Origin: JAUZPB01 sp037140715
GTDB lineage: Bacteria; Bacteroidota; Ignavibacteria; Ignavibacteriales; SURF-24
NCBI GenBank assembly: GCA_037140715.1
Contig: JBAXDX010000034.1
Span: 1 to 27,280 of the forward strand
Reading direction: 5' to 3'
DNA: 27,280 nucleotides
Shown here: piece by piece, positions 24,530-27,280 of the stretch
Layout: each line of letters begins with the position of its first letter
How positions within the stretch are numbered: position 1 is the stretch's first letter
Translations under genes and position numbers: made by a program
The notes under the pieces: model-generated
Databases searched by the model: none
The model's input: only the letters and a program-made list of their open reading frames with translations
What the model was told of the DNA's origin: nothing

Positions 24530-25414
24530 ATGGAACTGGAAACAATAAATGCCCTTGTGAATGACAGACAGGTACAAACAGTTAAAGATATTATTGATGC
24601 TTTGTCTGATAAGATACCTAATCTGGTTGTTACGCAATTTAAATACGGCAGAATTGGCGATGATATTTTAGTAAGTTTTAAGATTGATAAAGACCGTTAT
24701 AAACTGCTGGTTGAAAAGCTGACGTTTAATCAAATCCGGCTCGTTACTCTTGATGAAAAAACTAAAGAGTACGTTGGTGTTGCATTGTCTCAGGCGAAAG
24801 CGGGCGGTGCAGGTGGCATGATGTCCCGGGGAAATAAACCAAAGCCTAAGCAGGAGGAAAAGAAGACTCTTGAACAGTTTATAAATGAAGGGGAATACAA
24901 CGAGGTAATTAGAATTTCACGGGATGTTACTCTTCCAAAGGAAGAAATTGAAAAAGCAAAGTCTAACATCGACTCGACCATTCAACGGGCTATTAACACA
25001 TCTTTTTCAGAAGCTCAGACTAAAAAATTTGATATCAACAGAAATCTCGAACGGTTAATTCATATCGCCACAGACAATAACCTGAAAGTATTGAACAAAA
25101 TTGAATATATTAAACAAGCCGGACTTTACGCAATTGATATCTGCGGGAGTAACCACGATTACGTAAGCGACTTAATCAATCTGTGTAACAATAACACACT
25201 ACACAGTCTTATCAGCGTAAAGGCAGCTGTAAAGTTTTATGATGTTGTCTTTGCCGATATGAAATCATACAAGAAAGAAATACTTATAGCACGCAGGAAT
25301 CTCAATACAAGATGGCTTTCGATTGCCGTCAGTTCGGTTGAGGCAGACCTGTCAGCCCATGAAAAAAAATCCTTTTACGCGCTTATCGACTTCATTTCTG
25401 CTAACAGAGTATAA
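24530..25414 (+). CDS. Protein of unknown function, two-part with Gly/Lys-Pro linker
   Basis: I do not recognise this 294-residue protein. There is no signal peptide or membrane segment. Residues 1-87 look like a compact alpha/beta domain (ETINALVNDRQVQTVKDIID, then alternating hydrophobics in NLVVTQFKYG and DILVSFKIDK). Residues 88-113 form a flexible linker rich in Gly, Lys and Pro (AKAGGAGGMMSRGNKPKPKQ). Residues 114-294 are almost wholly helical, with two central Cys (205 and 219). The start is uncertain: ATG at 24530 is chosen because upstream residues look like translated AT-rich spacer; ATG at 24464 would add 22. Neither has a ribosome site. It sits 54 bp before pepA and may share its transcript. 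Confidence 0.72.
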   Translation: MELETINALVNDRQVQTVKDIIDALSDKIPNLVVTQFKYGRIGDDILVSFKIDKDRYKLLVEKLTFNQIRLVTLDEKTKEYVGVALSQAKAGGAGGMMSRGNKPKPKQEEKKTLEQFINEGEYNEVIRISRDVTLPKEEIEKAKSNIDSTIQRAINTSFSEAQTKKFDINRNLERLIHIATDNNLKVLNKIEYIKQAGLYAIDICGSNHDYVSDLINLCNNNTLHSLISVKAAVKFYDVVFADMKSYKKEILIARRNLNTRWLSIAVSSVEADLSAHEKKSFYALIDFISANRV

Positions 25415-25468
25415 TTTTTATCCCCAGCGGGGAAGAAAATAAACCTGTCAGGGAAAACAGAGGAACAA

Positions 25469-26962
25469 ATGTACAGTCTAAAGATTAAATTTGGCGGTGA
25501 AAACTTCTCCGCATTGAAAAAAAATGCCTTTTTATATTTCATCCCTGAGGATGAATCCTTCACGCATAACCTCCGGGTAATTACCGGCAGGCATAATTAT
25601 TCATTAACTGCCATACAGGAGAAAAGTTTTGTCAATGGTAAGAATAATGATGTCAGATTTTATGTCTCCAAACCTGATGAAGCTCTTATTATCGTTAAAA
25701 AGTATAAGCTGAACGAAGATTTCTCCTCAGACTTTTTCAGGAATTACCTGTCGGCTTTTCTTCCAACGCTTGAGAACGAGGAAACAGCTAATCTCATAAT
25801 CATGACTCCTGACTTCAAACTCTTTACCCCTTATCTGAAAGATGAGCAGTACTTTTATCAGTCTATATGCGAAGGTTTAATCTACGGTAATTATTCATTT
25901 GGTTATAAGAGCGACAAAAAGGCAGAGAAGAAGCTTACTGTTACGTTAATCGGCAAAAGCAGGTTCATAAAAAAGGCTGTAGAAGTCTCTTCATTTGTGA
26001 TGGATGGGGTAATACTTGCCCGCAGACTGGCAAACGAACCATCCTCAATTCTGACACCTGTTGAACTGGCACGCATTGCAAAGAAGGAACTTTCTCCGCT
26101 TGGTGTAAAATGCCAGATTTTTACTGAAAAAGAGATTGAAAAGCTGAAATATGGCGGTATTCTTGCCGTTGCAAAGGGAAGTGATAATCCTCCGCGCCTT
26201 ATTAAACTAAGTTACAATCCGGCGCAGAGCAAAAAGAAGATTGTGCTTGTTGGTAAAGGTGTAACATTTGATTCCGGTGGTATTTCGATTAAGCCCGCTT
26301 CGGGAATGAGTGAGATGAAAGCCGATATGAGCGGTGCCGCGGCGGTAATCGGAGTCATAATGGCTGCGGCCAAGGCTAAACTGCCAATAGAAGTTATGGG
26401 AATAATCCCCGCAGTCGAAAATATGCCATCGGGTAAGTCGATGAAACCGGGAGATATTGTATTTACTTCTTCAGGTAAGTCTATCGAAGTGGATAATACC
26501 GATGCCGAAGGCAGAATAATTCTTGCTGATGCCCTTGAGATTGCTTCGAAAGAGAAACCTGATGCAATTATTGACATTGCAACGCTGACCGGAGCCTGCG
26601 TGGTTGCCCTTGGCGAGTATATTGCCGGGTTATTTACCAAAAATCAGCAGCTTTCAGATAAGTTGTCCATAGCAGGGAAGAATACTTATGAGATTGTCTG
26701 GCCTATGCCGGTAAATGATGAGTTTAAGAAGCTGATTAAAAGTGATGTTGCCGATGTTAAGAACGTTGGCAAGCGGGGTGGCGGTGCTGTCTCAGCGGCA
26801 AAATTCCTGGAATACTTTGTAGATAAGAATATACCCTATGCTCATATCGATATTGCCGGTCCGGCGATGCCTAATGATCTTACTCATTATACTCAAAAGT
26901 ATATGACAGGCTTCGGCGTAAGGCTTTTGTTTGATTATCTCCTTAATGCCAGCCTTGAATAG
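25469..26962 (+). CDS. pepA: Leucyl aminopeptidase, M17 family
   Basis: A 497-residue cytosolic dinuclear metallo-aminopeptidase that removes N-terminal residues from peptides, important in recycling. The variable N-terminal macro-like domain (1-165) precedes the catalytic domain. Metal ligands and catalytic residues are all visible: Lys263 and Asp268 in VGKGVTFDSGG, Asp in EMKADMSGAAAV, and Asp345, Glu347 and catalytic Arg349 in the signature NTDAEGRI. The bicarbonate/active-site end ADVKNVGKRGGGAVSAAKFL and HIDIAGPA complete the family pattern. ATG at 25469 has AGAGGA seven bases upstream. No orthodox terminator follows; a long AU-rich stem-loop (26985-27044) is the only structure downstream. 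Confidence 0.95.
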   Translation: MYSLKIKFGGENFSALKKNAFLYFIPEDESFTHNLRVITGRHNYSLTAIQEKSFVNGKNNDVRFYVSKPDEALIIVKKYKLNEDFSSDFFRNYLSAFLPTLENEETANLIIMTPDFKLFTPYLKDEQYFYQSICEGLIYGNYSFGYKSDKKAEKKLTVTLIGKSRFIKKAVEVSSFVMDGVILARRLANEPSSILTPVELARIAKKELSPLGVKCQIFTEKEIEKLKYGGILAVAKGSDNPPRLIKLSYNPAQSKKKIVLVGKGVTFDSGGISIKPASGMSEMKADMSGAAAVIGVIMAAAKAKLPIEVMGIIPAVENMPSGKSMKPGDIVFTSSGKSIEVDNTDAEGRIILADALEIASKEKPDAIIDIATLTGACVVALGEYIAGLFTKNQQLSDKLSIAGKNTYEIVWPMPVNDEFKKLIKSDVADVKNVGKRGGGAVSAAKFLEYFVDKNIPYAHIDIAGPAMPNDLTHYTQKYMTGFGVRLLFDYLLNASLE

Positions 26963-26984
26963 TTCTCTGCGCTTCTCTTACTCA

Positions 26985-27044
26985 TAATCTTAATCATAAT
27001 CTTACCCGCTTAAAAGAAAATGAGTAAGATTATGATTATGATTA
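26985..27044. repeat. Long AT-rich stem-loop downstream of pepA
   Basis: The 21 bases 26985-27005 are the inverse of 27024-27044 with a single mismatch, leaving an 18-base loop. The arms are made of ATAATCTTA / TAAGATTAT words that also recur directly within each arm. No T-run follows on the plus strand, so it is not an ordinary terminator for pepA, though the stem could stop decay or transcription. The style fits a dispersed intergenic repeat. Confidence 0.75.
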
Positions 27045-27076
27045 AAAAGATGAAAGGCAGACAGGCAAAAAAAGGA

Positions 27077-27116
27077 TTATTCCGGCTGTCCGGCAAATAG
27101 TAAGCGGGCGGAATAA
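27077..27116. repeat. 8-bp inverted repeat pair
   Basis: TTATTCCG (27077-27084) is inverted as CGGAATAA (27109-27116), with a further CCG/CGG pair inside and 24 bases between the arms. It sits between the long stem-loop and the 42-bp repeats. Confidence 0.5.
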
Positions 27117-27131
27117 ATTTCCATGACATAC

Positions 27132-27215
27132 TGGCCAGGTGCAAAGTATGTCATAAAGCCTTCAACGGGTCAATGGCCAGGTGCAAAGTATGTCATAGAG
27201 CCTTAAACGGGTCAA
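27132..27215. repeat. Two adjacent 42-bp direct repeats
   Basis: Unit 1 (27132-27173) and unit 2 (27174-27215) both begin TGGCCAGGTGCAAAGTATGT and end ACGGGTCAA, differing at two positions (CATAAAG/CATAGAG and TTCAAC/TTAAAC). Each contains GTATGTCAT; just before unit 1 stands its inverse ATGACATAC (27123-27131), giving a 9-bp stem with a 14-base loop. The unit length is a multiple of three, but the frame runs into a stop in unit 2. Confidence 0.9.
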
Positions 27216-27280
27216 TCCGCACTTACGGATTGGGTCATAGAGAGTCTTTTTACCCATCCTGCAGGTGCAGGACATGTCAT
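27212..27280. repeat. Degenerate continuation of the repeat array with distinct palindromes
   Basis: After the 42-bp copies the pattern continues with changed cores. CAATCCG-cactta-CGGATTG (27213-27232) is followed by GGGTCATAGAG, echoing TATGTCATAGAG of unit 2. Then TCCTGCA-GG-TGCAGGA (27258-27273) is followed by CATGTCAT at the window end. Each unit thus has its own palindrome joined to a shared (A/G)GTCAT tail. The array is cut by the window boundary. Confidence 0.6.

Larger units (their letters stand above)
26963..27280. other. Gene-free repeat-rich region to the window end
   Basis: These 318 bp after pepA contain no convincing gene but four kinds of repeat: a long AT stem-loop, an 8-bp inverted repeat pair, two adjacent 42-bp copies, and two degenerate palindrome-bearing units. 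A frame starting at 27123 would read 28 codons through the 42-bp copies before a stop; its repeat-derived sequence makes a real peptide unlikely. Confidence 0.7.

Noticed and set aside
25421..25433. TCCCC-agc-GGGGA hairpin as terminator before pepA
   Set aside because: The T-run lies before rather than after the stem, and neither strand has a following U-run.
26212..26640. 142-codon minus-strand frame inside pepA
   Set aside because: It is antisense to the conserved M17 catalytic domain, has an Ala/Ile/Pro/Ser-rich composition typical of shadow frames, and no supporting signals.
27132..27215. Possible CRISPR array from the two 42-bp repeats
   Set aside because: The copies are directly adjacent with no spacers, the following units have different cores, and there are no cas genes nearby.
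27123..27280. Integron attC-like sites from palindromic cores
   Set aside because: I find no RYYYAAC / GTTRRRY core pair flanking the units and no gene cassettes between them.

Overview
The window carries ordinary bacterial core metabolism at roughly 40% G+C. The gene set is a fused 2-oxoglutarate:ferredoxin oxidoreductase, an NAD-type isocitrate dehydrogenase, a DUF4296-like lipoprotein, two RecQ helicases of the kind with extra domains, and weak or absent Shine-Dalgarno sites at several genes. One candidate promoter (11256-11285) resembles the TTTG / TAnnTTTG type of Bacteroidota. Together these point to the FCB group, perhaps Ignavibacteria or a relative; this is inference, since there is no rRNA or tRNA to confirm it.

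Layout. (1) 102-3988, minus strand: NAD isocitrate dehydrogenase, MFS transporter, tRNA-dihydrouridine synthase and a PAP2-like membrane protein. They are joined by one-base TAATG overlaps or a longer overlap, so they form one coupled operon. (2) 4370-8192, plus strand: GAPDH, phosphoglycerate kinase, rhomboid protease and a small lipoprotein. Clear intrinsic terminators follow both GAPDH and PGK. (3) 8193-10796, minus: a long RecQ that abuts the lipoprotein gene tail-to-tail with no spacer. (4) 10797-11389: a 593-bp gap holding a 150-bp block bounded by perfect 11-bp inverted repeats. (5) 11390-14033, plus: 3-hydroxybutyryl-CoA dehydrogenase, acetate kinase and a small periplasmic c-type cytochrome, ending in a strong terminator. 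(6) 14133-15593, minus: a second, short RecQ with palindromes upstream. (7) 15972-26962, plus: a TTG-started glycosyltransferase, NAD synthetase overlapping DsbD, KorA-KorB, a DHH phosphoesterase (NrnA-like), one unrecognised conserved-looking gene, and leucyl aminopeptidase. (8) 26963-27280: no gene, but a dense cluster of inverted and tandem repeats cut off by the window end.

Functionally, the isocitrate dehydrogenase and KorAB together cover the isocitrate-to-succinyl-CoA limb of a TCA cycle, in either direction. GAPDH and PGK are the lower-glycolysis pair. The dehydrogenase and acetate kinase suggest acyl-CoA/acetate metabolism. The remaining genes are housekeeping: NAD synthesis, disulfide transfer, tRNA modification, DNA repair, RNA-fragment recycling and peptide turnover.

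I found no convincing new multi-gene system. The least explained items are the repeat clusters (10962-11111 and 26985-27280), the unrecognised gene at 24530-25414, the palindromes upstream of the short recQ, and the cytochrome with no evident methionine ligand.
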